Assembly: GCF_003265705.1 (NCBI RefSeq)
Contig: NW_020312935.1
Location: 2,932,716-2,996,715 of the forward strand
Source of the DNA: Callorhinus ursinus
Lineage: Eukaryota > Chordata > Mammalia > Carnivora > Otariidae
DNA length: 64,000 nt
Direction: 5' to 3'
Shown: positions 1-10,870 of the stretch, piece after piece
How the letters are laid out: the number at the start of each line of letters is the position of its first letter
How positions within the stretch are numbered: the stretch's first letter is position 1
Notes under the pieces: generated by a model
Told to the model about the DNA's origin: nothing
Database searches by the model: none
What the model saw: the letters and a program-made list of their open reading frames with translations, nothing else
Translations under genes and position numbers: made by a program

Positions 1-375
1 AGATGAGATGTCCGAGGCTTTGGGAGGCCAAGGCCATCTGCTGAGTGGTCTGCTTCACCGACCTGCTTTCAGACTGAGCAAAACGTGGACCTACTACGAG
101 GTAAACTCACGGTGGACCATCTCACTGGCTGTCATGCTCCTGTCACTGCTGTACCACTTTGGGAGAATGCTACTCGCCACACTTAGAACAGAGGTGAAAG
201 AAAGATCTAATGACTCTGCTGAAAAATCGCATTCCTGGAGAAGTGGGACACTGTACCGGTACAAGCTCAGGCTCCGTCCTAAGCAGCAGGGCTCCTCAAC
301 AAACCTGAACCTCGCTGCATGCCTTTTTGGCAACCTGCACGAGCTCAGCCGTCCCGGGCTCAGTTTGCTTCTCTG

Positions 376-376
<1 letters not shown>

Positions 377-412
<36 letters not shown>
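377..412. repeat. Poly-G homopolymer (36 G)
   Basis: An uninterrupted run of 36 G follows TCTGC. Runs this long are unusual in mammalian DNA and are hard for short-read chemistry and assembly, so the length is unreliable. If real it could form a G-quadruplex on the plus strand. Confidence 0.95.
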
Positions 413-413
<1 letters not shown>

Positions 414-778
414 CACTTACAGCACCTGCCTCACAGAGTGAGGGGTAGGAACCCAATGAAATAACGTGGGTAAAGCAGAGATTCCCAACTCTCTTTCATA
501 TCGCGGCGCACACAGAAAACAGTGGCAAGTGAGTACAGGCAGATGAAACTGCAACGGACCCCGGCTTCAGCAGCCCCCCTTCCCCTGGCCACCCACCCCG
601 CCCCCCGCCTCCTGGGCCAACTCAAGGGCTGTACAGATCAGTCCCTGTGCACCTGTGAGCCGTTCCTGGCACGCCTGCTGGGAAGCACAGGTGTGGCGCA
701 CTAGAATGGTGCCTGGCACCCAGTTAGAGCAGCTGGGAGGCACCCTTTCAAGGGTAGTGTTGCTCCTTCTGAGTATCT

Positions 779-922
779 AGAGCTGCGCTGTCCAGATTTA
801 AAGAGCCACATTTCAATTCATTACAATGAAATACAATTGAAAATTCGGTTCCTCAGTAGTACCAGCCATGCTTGAAGGGTTTAAGAGCCACCACGGCTAG
901 TAGTCCCTACTATACTGCACAG
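779..922. mobile_element. MER5A-like hAT-Charlie MITE fragment
   Basis: It starts with the terminal motif GAGCTGCGCTGTCCAG and carries internal AAAGAGCCACATTTCAATT. Near the far end is a degenerate AAGAGCCACCACGGCTAGTAG followed by TATACTGCACAG. This is the layout of the MER5 non-autonomous hAT family, with both termini present but eroded. It has no coding capacity. Confidence 0.65.
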
Positions 923-1289
923 GGCGGAACATCTTCATCAGCCCAGGAAGCTCCATGGGATGGCACTGATCTACAGCAACGCTGTTCTGAGGACTACAGC
1001 TCTTCCTGAAAGCCCGGGGGAGTGCTCCGTTCCCAGAGTGACAGTCCCTACTGTCATCTCATGGAACGTGGGATCAGTGGAACCCTGCCCAGTGCCCTGC
1101 ACGTGGGAGCGACCCAGCCCCGGACCGTGGGATGGATGCTGCTGGGATTCAAAGCACCATCTTGCCTGCCCCACTGCCACTTGAGGTCAAACACCTGACA
1201 CCTCCATAAAGGAAGCCCAAAGACGGTGGCCAATGGACACCGAAATGGACACCAGGTTCTCTTCCAACATAAAAATAAATGACTAAAAA

Positions 1290-1530
1290 TTTTTAGTAAA
1301 GATTATCCATTCCTGCACAAACCCCAAACTACATAATCAATAGCCGAGAAAATGCCAATTATCCAGGCTCATTTGAAATATTATTAATCCGCACCGTGAG
1401 CGGCCACTAATCAACGGTACAAATTGTGAAATCACTATTTATTTATTTGCTGGGAGGAAGCACTCCCCATCACATTTAATCAGAAAGGAACAGCTCAATT
1501 TAGGGCATAAATGGAACAAACGCAGATTTT
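1290..1530. promoter_or_regulatory. Candidate intronic enhancer, AT-rich motif cluster
   Basis: This repeat-free AT-rich block has several homeodomain-type cores: GATTATCC, ATAATCAAT, CCAATTATCC, TATTATTAATCC, ACTAATCAAC and ACATTTAATCAG. It resembles conserved non-coding elements in introns of developmental transcription factors. The inference comes from composition only; conservation is not visible here. Confidence 0.3.
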
Positions 1531-2189
1531 TTTTTTATATAAAATAGTAAGGATCCCAAAGAAAGCCGCGAAGAGGTTGCTGCCACCTGTTATCGATTCC
1601 AAGATCAAATCGGCTCAAGTGCCTTAATAAAGCCTGTCATTACACACTCAGACAACATAGACGAAATTATGCTTCGGGTCAAAAGAGGATCATTTGCAGG
1701 AGTCAGCAAAGAACTTCCCCTTCTCTCTTTACTACTATCCGACTAAGGGGCACCTCTGAGTTACTCGTCCACGGTCTCGCTCTCTCTCTCCTCTGTCTTC
1801 TGGACATAAAGTAGTCTGCTGCTTGAACGAACGAATGAGTGAACAAACGAATGAGAATGCGGGGCTTTATGAGAGACGCTCATTTTTACGGCGCTCCCGG
1901 TTGCCTGGCACAGGAGGAATTTCGCAAATGGCAGTCATGTCGTGTCACTGACTCAGTGTCCTCAGCACGCAGAATGCAGGCACCGCCCACACAGACTGTC
2001 GACATGATGCAGTAAGCTCTTACGTGCTGTTCTCCCTCCGCTTCTCGAAATTCCTCAAAGCCACAAGCTGCCTGGCGACAGTTTCACCTTCACAGGAAAG
2101 GACCCGAAGAGAAACTGCTACTAGTTTTCCTCATCTTATTTAACCAAATTATTAAAACAACAAAAACCTCCCTAAGGCAGAGCTTCCTA

Positions 2190-2325
2190 TATGCCAGGCA
2201 CTGTTCTAGGATTCCCATATTCAAATAATCCTCACAGCGATCCTCTGAAAGTAGGTACTACTTTTAATCCCCATCTCAGGTGAGAAACGGAGGCACAGAA
2301 AGGTGAAGCCACAGGTTCACAAACT
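2190..2325 (-). mobile_element. MIR SINE, inverted
   Basis: Read in reverse it carries the MIR landmarks in order: CTGTGCCTCCGTTTCTCACC, GATGGGGATTAAAAGTAG, TACCTACTTTCAGAGG, GCTGTGAGGATTATTTG and CTAGAACAGTGCCTGGCA. This is an ancient mammalian-wide SINE with no function seen. Confidence 0.85.
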
Positions 2326-3814
2326 GTGAAAACGAAGGACAGATGGCCTGGAAGGTTACTCGGCCTTCCGACAGTGTGCGTGAAAACCTCTTCCCCAGGT
2401 CACCGCTGTCTGCAAAGTCTGTGTACAGCAGAAAGCCGGGTCTCGGTCGGTGATCCTCCCCGGTGCAGAAGGCCTCTGAGGAGAGACATCTGTGCCCTAC
2501 CTCCTGGCCCGCCCTTGCAACCCTTCCCGGGGTGCTCGGCCCCATCCCTCAGTGTCTCTCAAGCGCGGGCCTCTGGCCACCACAGTTCCAAAGGGGACGG
2601 TTTCGTTCGCTCAACTGCCGTGACACTCTGTCTCTGTGTCCCAGGAAACACTGAACAGGGCCTACTCCGCCCCAGCCCTCCTGAAATTTGGAAGCTGTTA
2701 AGCTGCCTCTTGAATTTCTCTTTTACAGACTGAATAGCCCCAATTTCTTCAGCCTCTTTTCAGAGGCAATATTTCTCAGCCTTCAGTGATTTTCATTGCT
2801 CTCTCCTGGCCTCTCTCCAAGATTCTGTATCTTGTTTAAATAGTGAAGGCCAACACTGAACATGATTTAAGAACAGTCGTGCCTGGAAAAGTAACAAAGG
2901 CCCAACCAATACAGACTCCAGAAGGTAAATATTTTCTCGAAAAAACACAAAGTATTACAGTATTAATAATGGAAGGCAGTAAGAATTAGGTTGACCAAAT
3001 AAAATAATTTCTGTTGCTTGTCATATCATTTCCTCTAATAACTGTGGTGGTTTCTGGGAGACTTATCTGTCCTGAGAAGTCTTCTCAGAAACAACTTTGC
3101 TCCTCTCCTCCACAAGGCCTAAACATTTCCTCTCAGGCTCAGCTCTTCTTTCCTCCAATATAGCGATCCTATCATCACAAGAGATGCCTGTTGCCCTTCT
3201 CACAACACCAAGTTTTCCAGAAAGAGCACTTCCTTCCCTGACTTCTGCTTCTTCTGATTTCGGTAACACGTCCTTCTGCCTGGCTTCACTGCCTGCCCGA
3301 TTTTGGGTGCACTTCAGGGTGTGGGCGCTCACCCTGGAGGCAAGGTAGGAGACACGATGTGCAGAACAAAGCCCCCCCTTCACTGCTGACGGCTTGGAGA
3401 TCCAGGGGTGACCCCAGTCAAGGTGTACAGGGCAAACCCCTCCACTGGGCCTCAGGGGGAAGGGCCTAGATGACTGGACCTTCAACGGAGGAAGACTCAC
3501 ATCAAGGGCGATGCACGCCAGGGAGGAGCCATGGAAGAAACGTGACCTCACCAACACAGAAGCCCCTGGCATAGGGCCAGACACCTGGATGCTCCATAAA
3601 CAAGCTGGTCTGGGGGCCATTTAGGAAACACTTCAGAAATTCTTTAATATAACCTAAGAGGAGGAGAATGAAGCAGACCACTCAAAAAAGCAAAACCCAT
3701 ATCCTTCTCCCGCTGCACAGAACCGACAGTTTTTCGGGGGAGATGAAGGATGCATCTTCTCCCTGACTTGTTGGCCTCACGCTTCCAGGGGAGAAATGTC
3801 GGGGGCTCGGGAGC

Positions 3815-3854
3815 CACACACACACACACGCACACACATACACACACACACTAC
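3815..3854. repeat. (CA)n / minus-strand (TG)n tract next to a splice donor
   Basis: An interrupted CA repeat reads TG on the transcribed strand and begins within a few bases of the donor GTAGTG of the 108-nt exon. UG-rich intronic tracts beside 5' splice sites are known binding targets of CELF proteins and TDP-43, so the tract may affect use of this donor. Confidence 0.85.
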
Positions 3855-3962
3855 CTGTCCACTTGCTCTGGTCCTTCTCGCCTCCACTCTCCTGGTCTTT
3901 AGCAAGCTCCTCTGGATCAGCAGCCGCGTCACTGGGCCCTTCAACATCTTCAATGGCTTCTT
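3855..3962 (-). CDS. ZFHX3: ZFHX3 (ATBF1) internal exon, acidic linker between N-terminal zinc fingers
   Basis: This internal exon of a giant zinc-finger homeodomain transcription factor, a nuclear DNA-binding protein, encodes about 36 residues of acidic linker (starts [11 protein letters not shown], then DPEELAKDQ). No zinc finger or homeodomain lies within it. On the minus strand the acceptor is a pyrimidine tract ending TTTCAG before base 3962. The chosen donor is GGACAG|GTAGTG after 3855. It enters in phase 1 and completes the Glu codon opened by the last base of the 54869-55100 exon. It also leaves in phase 1, so the 108-nt exon can be skipped without a frameshift. A second in-phase donor (GAGA|GTGGAG after 3888) would give a 75-nt exon. 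The last 11-12 codons ([12 protein letters not shown]) do not match my memory of the human protein, so the 3' boundary is uncertain. The intron beyond the donor is a TG repeat. ZFHX4 is the alternative gene. Confidence 0.8.
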
Positions 3963-4570
3963 CTGAAAGAGAAGGAAAACAGAATGTCAAGGATCAAAAG
4001 TGGACAGAAGATGAAGGACTCTCGGCTCCTACTCCAAAGAATTACAGAGCACAACACAGAGATGCCAGTGATTGTCCCTCGTGTCTTCACCGTAGCCCCC
4101 AAAAGGCTGACTGTACTTCGGCTGTGCCGAGGTCTAGGTAAGCAGCGGGGCCTTCCCGTCCCCACTCACTGGTAGGAGACTGACTCGTTTTAGACTTGTG
4201 GATATTACGTATCTCCAGATGGATTCTGAATGCCTCATTTGAGCTTTTAATATTGGAAAGCCAGTCCTGTTGAAGAAATAACTCCATCTAAATTCCTGAA
4301 GTTGCATACAAGTCTTTTGCACTTGAAAATGCAAGAAAGGAGCCACATGTCGTCTCTTGCCTAGCCCCAACCCCAGCGCGTCCTGGATTTGAATCACACC
4401 AGACCCTGTCGCTGACCCTTCAGAGGCCTTGCAGTGCGGGTGCATGTGCCAGACCGCGGCGGGAGGTGTTGTTGGTTTTCTGTTTGTTTGGTTTTTAACA
4501 GTCACTCACAGTCTGAAGGATCACAGAATATTAGTGATAGGATTTCATTAATGTGAAGAGTTCTAGAAAA

Positions 4571-4600
4571 CAAACAACATCTGTACAAACAACATCTGTA
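4571..4600. repeat. Exact 15-bp tandem duplication
   Basis: The unit CAAACAACATCTGTA occurs twice head to tail without mismatch. It looks like a recent replication slip. No coding or splice signal is affected. Confidence 0.95.
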
Positions 4601-5959
4601 GGCCTGCCAGGCGTCAGTGGCGAGAAGCTAGATTTGTAGAGAAAGGGAAAAAAAATGTGCAAGAGAATCATGTATTTTCCTTTTGAAGTCAGTCCATTCT
4701 TTACCCATCACTGGTTTAAAACTAGCCATGGAAATTCTCTCCACCTCAACATATAATGCTTTGGGTGAAGACAAAGAATGGTCATTTCCAACATGAGGCT
4801 ACTCCTGCAATAAAACTCCACCTGCCCATGTGGGAAGGAAGAGGCTAAGATGCCCTATCGATGCTGAGGGAAAGGAGGTGAGACATTTCTCTTCTGCTCC
4901 CCTTGCACTCTGGATCATTATCCAAAACGCTCATTAAGGATGGGTTAAATGAATGAATAAGGGAGGCTAACCGAGGTGGGTTAATGATGACATTATTCGC
5001 AGACTTTGAAGAGTACACCTTCCTGGGATGAGAACCTGGCTGCGCACGTCCATCACCCGAGGCTGGAACCAGCCCGGATGCGTGGGGACCAGGTATTAGA
5101 TTCCGGGCTCTGACCAATGTCACCCTAGGTCTCTGGATCCACTATCCTACCTTTCAATGTTTCAAGGTGTTACCCTCCCCAACCCTGCAGAAAATAGCTT
5201 CTAAATTTCAACACACAAAAGAAGTAAAAGGAGTTCAGAATAAAATGACCTCAGAGGGTTTACAAAACTCTTGAGGAAGAAAGTATCTACTTAAGAGTCC
5301 GATTTTCCTAATTCTTCCCAAAAAGACAATGGCAGTCCAAAGACTGGAAAACTGAACTTGGGGTCGGGGAACATTCTTCATTCCCTCCAACAGGGGATTT
5401 ATGAGGCAGTCATGGGGAACACAGATAAAATAAGAGCATGCTTATTTTCACCTCCAAGTAAGAGGGAAGGAAGGAACCCCACTTCTGATCTCTGTATCTC
5501 CCTTTTGTCTCACTGCACAGTAAAGTTAACAGCAAGTCTCCCCATACCCATCCTCAGTTCTGAGAAAAATCAGGCAACCATGGTTTAAGGTCAATCTGAT
5601 ATACGGTGCCATATGAACACCATACATCATTGAGTAGAGAAAAAATGTTATATACAAATGTTAGTCGAGAATAACATGTGAGTTACACAGTATGATGTAG
5701 GCACAGTCTTCATTATGTCCAGGATGTTCAATGCACATTTTTTACACTTTTGATAAAACTGTTCAACACTGTAATTATAAAATTCATCTTTGAATGGTGA
5801 TACCAGAATTCAGTCAATCAATATTAAATTGGGCCTACCCGAAAAAATGAGGGCCCTTAAAATATAATCCTTTGCCCCCGTACATGCTGCGACACAAACT
5901 ATCTGTAGTGGTGTAGGTATTAATCAAATTTGATTATGCAGAGATGGATGAATGGCTCC

Positions 5960-5961
<2 letters not shown>

Positions 5962-6010
<49 letters not shown>

Positions 6011-6011
6011 G
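5962..6011. repeat. Compound microsatellite (CT)n(AC)n
   Basis: A CT tract of about 15 units passes directly into an AC tract of about 10 units, flanked by unique intronic DNA. Confidence 0.95.
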
Positions 6012-7656
6012 GTCCCCTTAGATGGAGAGAGTCTGTCACGTACAAAACAGACAAGACCCTGCTGTGAACAGTGTCTGGGGTGCTGCCCTGCAGAGGAGGG
6101 AAAGGACTGACCCCCTGGGAGGCCACCCCCAAGGCCAGCACCGCTCTCCTCCACATCACGTGGGCTGCAGAGCTGAGAACTCACAGTCACTCTGGCAGTG
6201 ACCCCAGTTCTCTGAGCCTTTCCAAACAAATCTTATTCAGAAGATACAGAGTGTGAAGAATAAGTACATCGTGGATATGAGGAGCAAGGAAAACCGCACA
6301 GTGCTTTGTGAATATTCTTGGAGCCCTCATTCCCTCCCTGCCCTACTACAAGCAGAACAGTGAAGGCAGCTGAGGAGTTCCAAAGAGAGGATGGAGGACA
6401 GAGGTGAATTCAGGAACTTGTGGTGTTTCTCACCCCCCCACCCGCTTTTCTTCTTTATTTTTACGATTTAAATATCAAATCCTCTTCTTTTTCAGTTCCC
6501 AGGTTTAATGTTATCATTTGTCACTCACTCACTAAAAGGCTGTTATATGCTTGGTGGGAGAAGGAACAATCAGGAAACTCCTGGACAGCTTCCTTCACAA
6601 GGGGATCAGAGTCCTCACCCCCAACTAAAAACCGGGTCTCCTTCAGCCGGGCAGGCACTTCCCTGCAGTTCCATCTATGACCTAGAGGTGTCGCCCTCTG
6701 CATGGCGAGGCCTGGAAGGGCAGCACGCTGCGGAAGCAGACACTGTCTGGGCCGCCCAACCTGAGCATGTGGAAATAATACACGTCTTCAAGTGAACTGT
6801 CTGGTCCCGGGGAAATAAAATAGGACATTCATAAGCAGTTACACCATCTGTCTTTATACCATCATCATCAACAGCAAGAGGAAAAATAGCTCTTTAAAAT
6901 GGATGAAAGCCCAGGCTGACAGTAACCAGAAAACTGTGAGCCCTGAATACCAATAAAGGTAGAGAAATGATGAAAAAACAGAGATACAAACTATGAATTT
7001 GTCTGGATGGCTCAGACCCACAGTGCTTTGCAGGCGGCCCATGTTTAATGGGTCTCCAAAGCCTAAAGAAACCCCCACTCACTAAGACCCAGGCCTCGGG
7101 CCCCCAAGGAAGGGTCTGGTGTCCCTGCATGGGAACACAATGTGGGGACCCGGGGAGCAACAGCGTCCACACAGTCTGAGCTCCTGGGGCTGGTTATCTA
7201 GCCCTTGCTCCCCTTAGGGATGTATATCTGACACCCACGTGCCGTTCGAACAAGGAGTGGGGGAGGGCAGTTTCCCCCAGATCACAGATTGCATTTTCCA
7301 CCCGTGAAGTCAGTGGCAACTGGCCGGGGTCATTACGGAAGTCGATTGTTTTCCCCCCTAAATAATATCAGCTACTGACAGATGGTGGGAACCAGTGAAG
7401 ACTTGACGGATCAATGATCTGGTTTTATCTGGAAAATCCTGTCTTTCCCTCAGTTGGCGAAGTTGTTTCCCTTCCCTAAGACACACAGCAGTCGCTGTGC
7501 CACTTTGAAGACTGAAACGGACAAATCAAAACCATCTATTCCCCAGGAGTTTAGTACTATTTCAGAACCAAGCAGAACACACCAGGCATGTTTTCTCAAG
7601 GGCAAAGCCCGGGCCGATGTGAGGAGGTCATCTCAGCTCCTTACGCCCTGCCTGTT

Positions 7657-7673
7657 CCTGGCAGGGGGCAGCA
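7657..7673 (+). promoter_or_regulatory. CTCF-like core motif
   Basis: CCTGGCAGGGGGCAGCA resembles the core of the CTCF consensus (CCACNAGGGGGCAGC type) on the plus strand. A single motif match is weak evidence. A second, oppositely oriented match is at 11979-11997. Confidence 0.25.
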
Positions 7674-8089
7674 GGCCCAGCACAAGCCAGGTAAGAATGT
7701 CTGCTTTTTAGAAGACTCCAGAGAAGCTGCCTCCACAACCTCTACAGCAGAAGCCAACTTTGATGGGTACATCCCAAGGGGGCCCTCAAACGAGGGCACC
7801 CCTCCTATTTGAATGTATTTTCACGTTAAAGGGCTAGGGAACCAGAAGCAAATCTTGAATGACTGTGAGGTCTTCCTGGTATCCCTTCTGCCTTCAACCT
7901 CCACATAAAACAGTGGCCACAGGTCTTTAAAAAAAATCGATTTCCATCCCTGCCTCCTTTTCACAACGGCTTCTCCCAGACAGCACTTACTAGCACTCAG
8001 GCCAAACCCAGCCTGCTCACGCCTGTCTCCTGGCTGAGCACACGGCCCCCAGGTGCAAGGATTTCAAAGGGAAGGGTTCCTGGGGCACC

Positions 8090-8220
8090 TTAGGTTTTTG
8101 AGGTGATGATACCATGGCTGCAGAAAATTTCCCTTCACTCGGGGTGGTTTTGCTCACCACAAACGCAAACTGCTCTCTGAACATACCTTACACTTAGCAT
8201 GTTGGCGAAGGTGACTGCAT
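8090..8220 (+). repeat. Diverged intra-intronic repeat, copy A
   Basis: This copy aligns colinearly with 10081-10211. Shared parts include TTAGGTTTT at the start, ATACC, CAGAAA, TTTCCCTT, ACCACAAA, TTACACTTAGCAT and the exact 15-mer GAAGGTGACTGCATG at the end. The repeat-like middle has substitutions but only about one indel. I cannot assign it to a known repeat family. It may be an ancient exapted transposon or a local duplication. Confidence 0.8.
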
Positions 8221-8819
8221 GATTCCCCAACGTGTGGTAGATCGGCTCCCGAAGGAGGTGTGCGTGCCAACTGGCAGCCCCGTGGTGATGTGCGACCATT
8301 TCATGAACAACCTGGAAACTGGTGTGTGAGAGGAGCCCCGGGCAGAGGCGAGAACGGAGGTGGCGTCATGGTCAAGTCGGCGCTCACCGCCACCACACAC
8401 ATCTCCCCAATGCGTTACCCAAGAAAACGTGCCGGGTGGGGTGCCAGAAACACAATCCTGCTCACCCCGTACCTGGGGTACCTGGGGCCGAGGGCCACAC
8501 CCACAGGGTGTCCTTCACAAACTGCTCTTGGACTCGAAGGAAGGGGAGTCAGTCAACGACTGGAGACGAGGCCCTCCGTTCCCAACTCTTCACAGGAGGA
8601 CGGAGATCGATTCGAACCTTCCCTCAAGCCCAACAAAGCCCCTGGAGTGCCTCGATGTGACAGAAATTTGGAAATTCTCCTAAGAATCAGGGTGTCTGTA
8701 CCCAAGGCTCTCGGGCGATCGTGTTACTTAAATAATACAACGATCCGGGATCCCTGAAGAACGAAATTGTTTTTTCCTTTTTCTTTGGGGTGAGCCGTAT
8801 TTGGGGGGGGGAATAAAGT

Positions 8820-9235
8820 GCGTTCGCCTGTCGGCAGGCTCAAGAACTGAGAAACATTAGCTGTCATGAACCACAATCAAATCGGGTTTGAAATATTTAG
8901 CAGTGGCTTGGAAAATGCGGTGGTGCGGCTCTGACAGGCGAGATGTGCACAGACACCCACTTTCCATTATAATGGAAATATCAGGCCTGTTCTGAATATG
9001 TATAACCCAGAAAAATGTATTGATTTTTCATTCGGCATTAAAAAAAATGAAATAGCCTGCAGCTGTCAAAAGCCTTTTGTTAAAAGCTCATCTTTCCTGG
9101 AATGAGGTTTACCAGAAACAAGTTTTAATTGTATATAGGACCTCTTCTTTGAAAACAAAATAACCAATCAGCCTACTTTGAAGATAGGGTTAAAGCTTTT
9201 CCGTTCCCCATTTTCAGCCTAATTAACCAAGGACA
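8820..9235. promoter_or_regulatory. Candidate conserved non-coding block
   Basis: This is about 400 bp of AT-rich sequence without recognisable repeats. It contains a palindromic CCATTATAATGG, a CAGCTGTCAA E-box and TALE-type TGTCA. Further TTGAT, TTAATT and ATTAACC cores lie toward the 3' end. The composition is that of a developmental enhancer; this is inference only. Confidence 0.35.
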
Positions 9236-10080
9236 ACCACAGCAGCAAGTGAGAAAGGCCTGCAACATCAGGCCCATCAGGAGTATCACGGGAGGTGGCG
9301 GCCCCCTACGCGGGGTGTCTTGGTGGGTAGCGGGTGGGACTCCATGATTGTGTCCTGTCTTCCTGCCCCTCTAAGTCCCGTGCAGGCACTACACTCTGTG
9401 GCCATAGACTTAGGGTAGGACACTGTGGCCAACCTGCTGTCCTTCTGAAACGTTGGTTGGCACAACTGGAAAACAAGGGCGGAACACTCCAGTGTGCCCA
9501 ATCCCGCTGGCCTTTGGTTATCCATAGGAAATCTCTCACGGCTGTGCCTCTTCTATGGAATATGCATGCTTTATTTTTGCAAATACAGGTCAAATCATTT
9601 CCCACCGTACAAAAGATGACTCTTAAGGCCTAGACCACTTGCTTCTACTAAGATCCAGTGTGTTAAAATTCTGCTATAACAGAAACTTGTAACAGGATAT
9701 GATGGACAATGCTGACAGACAGATAGCCCTGTTGCTCCCAGCTCTTCAACCCTAGTCTTGTCTCCCCTCTTCAAGCCAGGGAGGAAGAGGTAAATGGTAG
9801 CGATGCTTGTGACTAACTATGCCGTTCCCCAGCCCTGACACTTTGGCAAGTATGATTTCACTGAATGATGACCACAGGTCTGACCGGTGGGGGACTCTCC
9901 GTGTGCCCTGGGCTTCTTCCTAACTGCAGAGTAACCTCCAGATCCAGGATGCGATAATCCATTCTACAACATCCCCAAACACACTCTCTCAAACATTTAC
10001 TCCAGGGTTTTACTCCAGTGGTGTCTCTTGCCAGCCCTGGCCATATGGCCGGAGACTACATGAGACATAGCTTCGAGCAA

Positions 10081-10211
10081 TTAGGTTTTCTGGTCGACAA
10101 TACCGCAGTCCCAGAAATTTTCCCTTAAATGAAGGTGGCTTGGCTTACCACAAATGCGTAGCGTTCTCTTAAGACACTTTACACTTAGCATCTTGGTGAA
10201 GGTGACTGCAT
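10081..10211 (+). repeat. Diverged intra-intronic repeat, copy B
   Basis: This is the partner of 8090-8220, in the same orientation and 1,991 bp away. The best preserved part is the 3' third (TTACACTTAGCAT, then TTGG and GAAGGTGACTGCATG), and similarity fades after it. No open frame is shared by the two copies, which argues against coding function. Confidence 0.8.
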
Positions 10212-10857
10212 GTTTTCATGCCGACACACGGAACGGGAAACTTAAAATCTCCCTTGAAAGTTCCTTGTGGGTAATCACATGAATATTACTTTAACTTCAG
10301 GCAAAACTGGTCCATTCTACTTTCTACATCTTAACAGGGTAGAGATTAATTGAGGGAAATGCCAAATCACAGGATGAACGGTCCAGGAATCCAAACTGAC
10401 GCTGGCCAGGGGAACATTCTGAAATACAACTATCCCAGTGTACACAGGAAACCTTAAAGGGGCAAAGAATGAGGGGGTGGGGTGTGTGTGTGAGGGGCGT
10501 GAAGCAGGAAGGGGCTCCAAGGCTGCAAGCCTGGAGCACTCATTTAATTCATCAGAAGTGTAATACTCTCCCGCCTTCTCAGGATAAGACACCATTTCTC
10601 TCCCAACAGACATGAGGACAGACAGGGAGGACAGGCAGGCTGGCCCCCTGCACTCCTGCTAGCCCAGGTCCTTCCGAAGTCCCTCTCTTGCACGGGATCT
10701 ACGGAACAGAGCCCGGGGGAGGCAGAGGGAGGCCTCCCCTCCAGGTGGCCCCGGTCTTCAGTCCTGTCCATTTTCTTACCAACCTAAGCTCCATGCCAGG
10801 CCGGGCCAGCCAGCCAAGGCCCCCTCTCTACCAGCTGGGGAAAACCGTCCGGGGGGT

Positions 10858-10870
10858 GGGGGGGGGGGGG
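10858..10870. repeat. Poly-G run (13 G)
   Basis: A short G homopolymer lies in a GC-rich stretch. Its length may be unreliable in the assembly. Confidence 0.9.

Larger units (their letters stand above)
1..3854 (-). other. Intron 3' (downstream) of the 108-nt exon, partial
   Basis: This is non-coding sequence read on the minus strand after the exon at 3855-3962. It runs off the window, so its acceptor is not seen. It contains a 36-base G run, a MER5-type hAT fragment (779-922), an AT-rich candidate regulatory block (1290-1530), a MIR (2190-2325) and a TG repeat at the donor. None of the open frames here shows a recognisable domain or splice context. The frame crossing the G run is a poly-glycine artefact. 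Confidence 0.75.

Noticed and set aside
8..448. Open frame with a glycine run
   Set aside because: The glycine run is simply the 36-base poly-G read in frame; the rest shows no homology.
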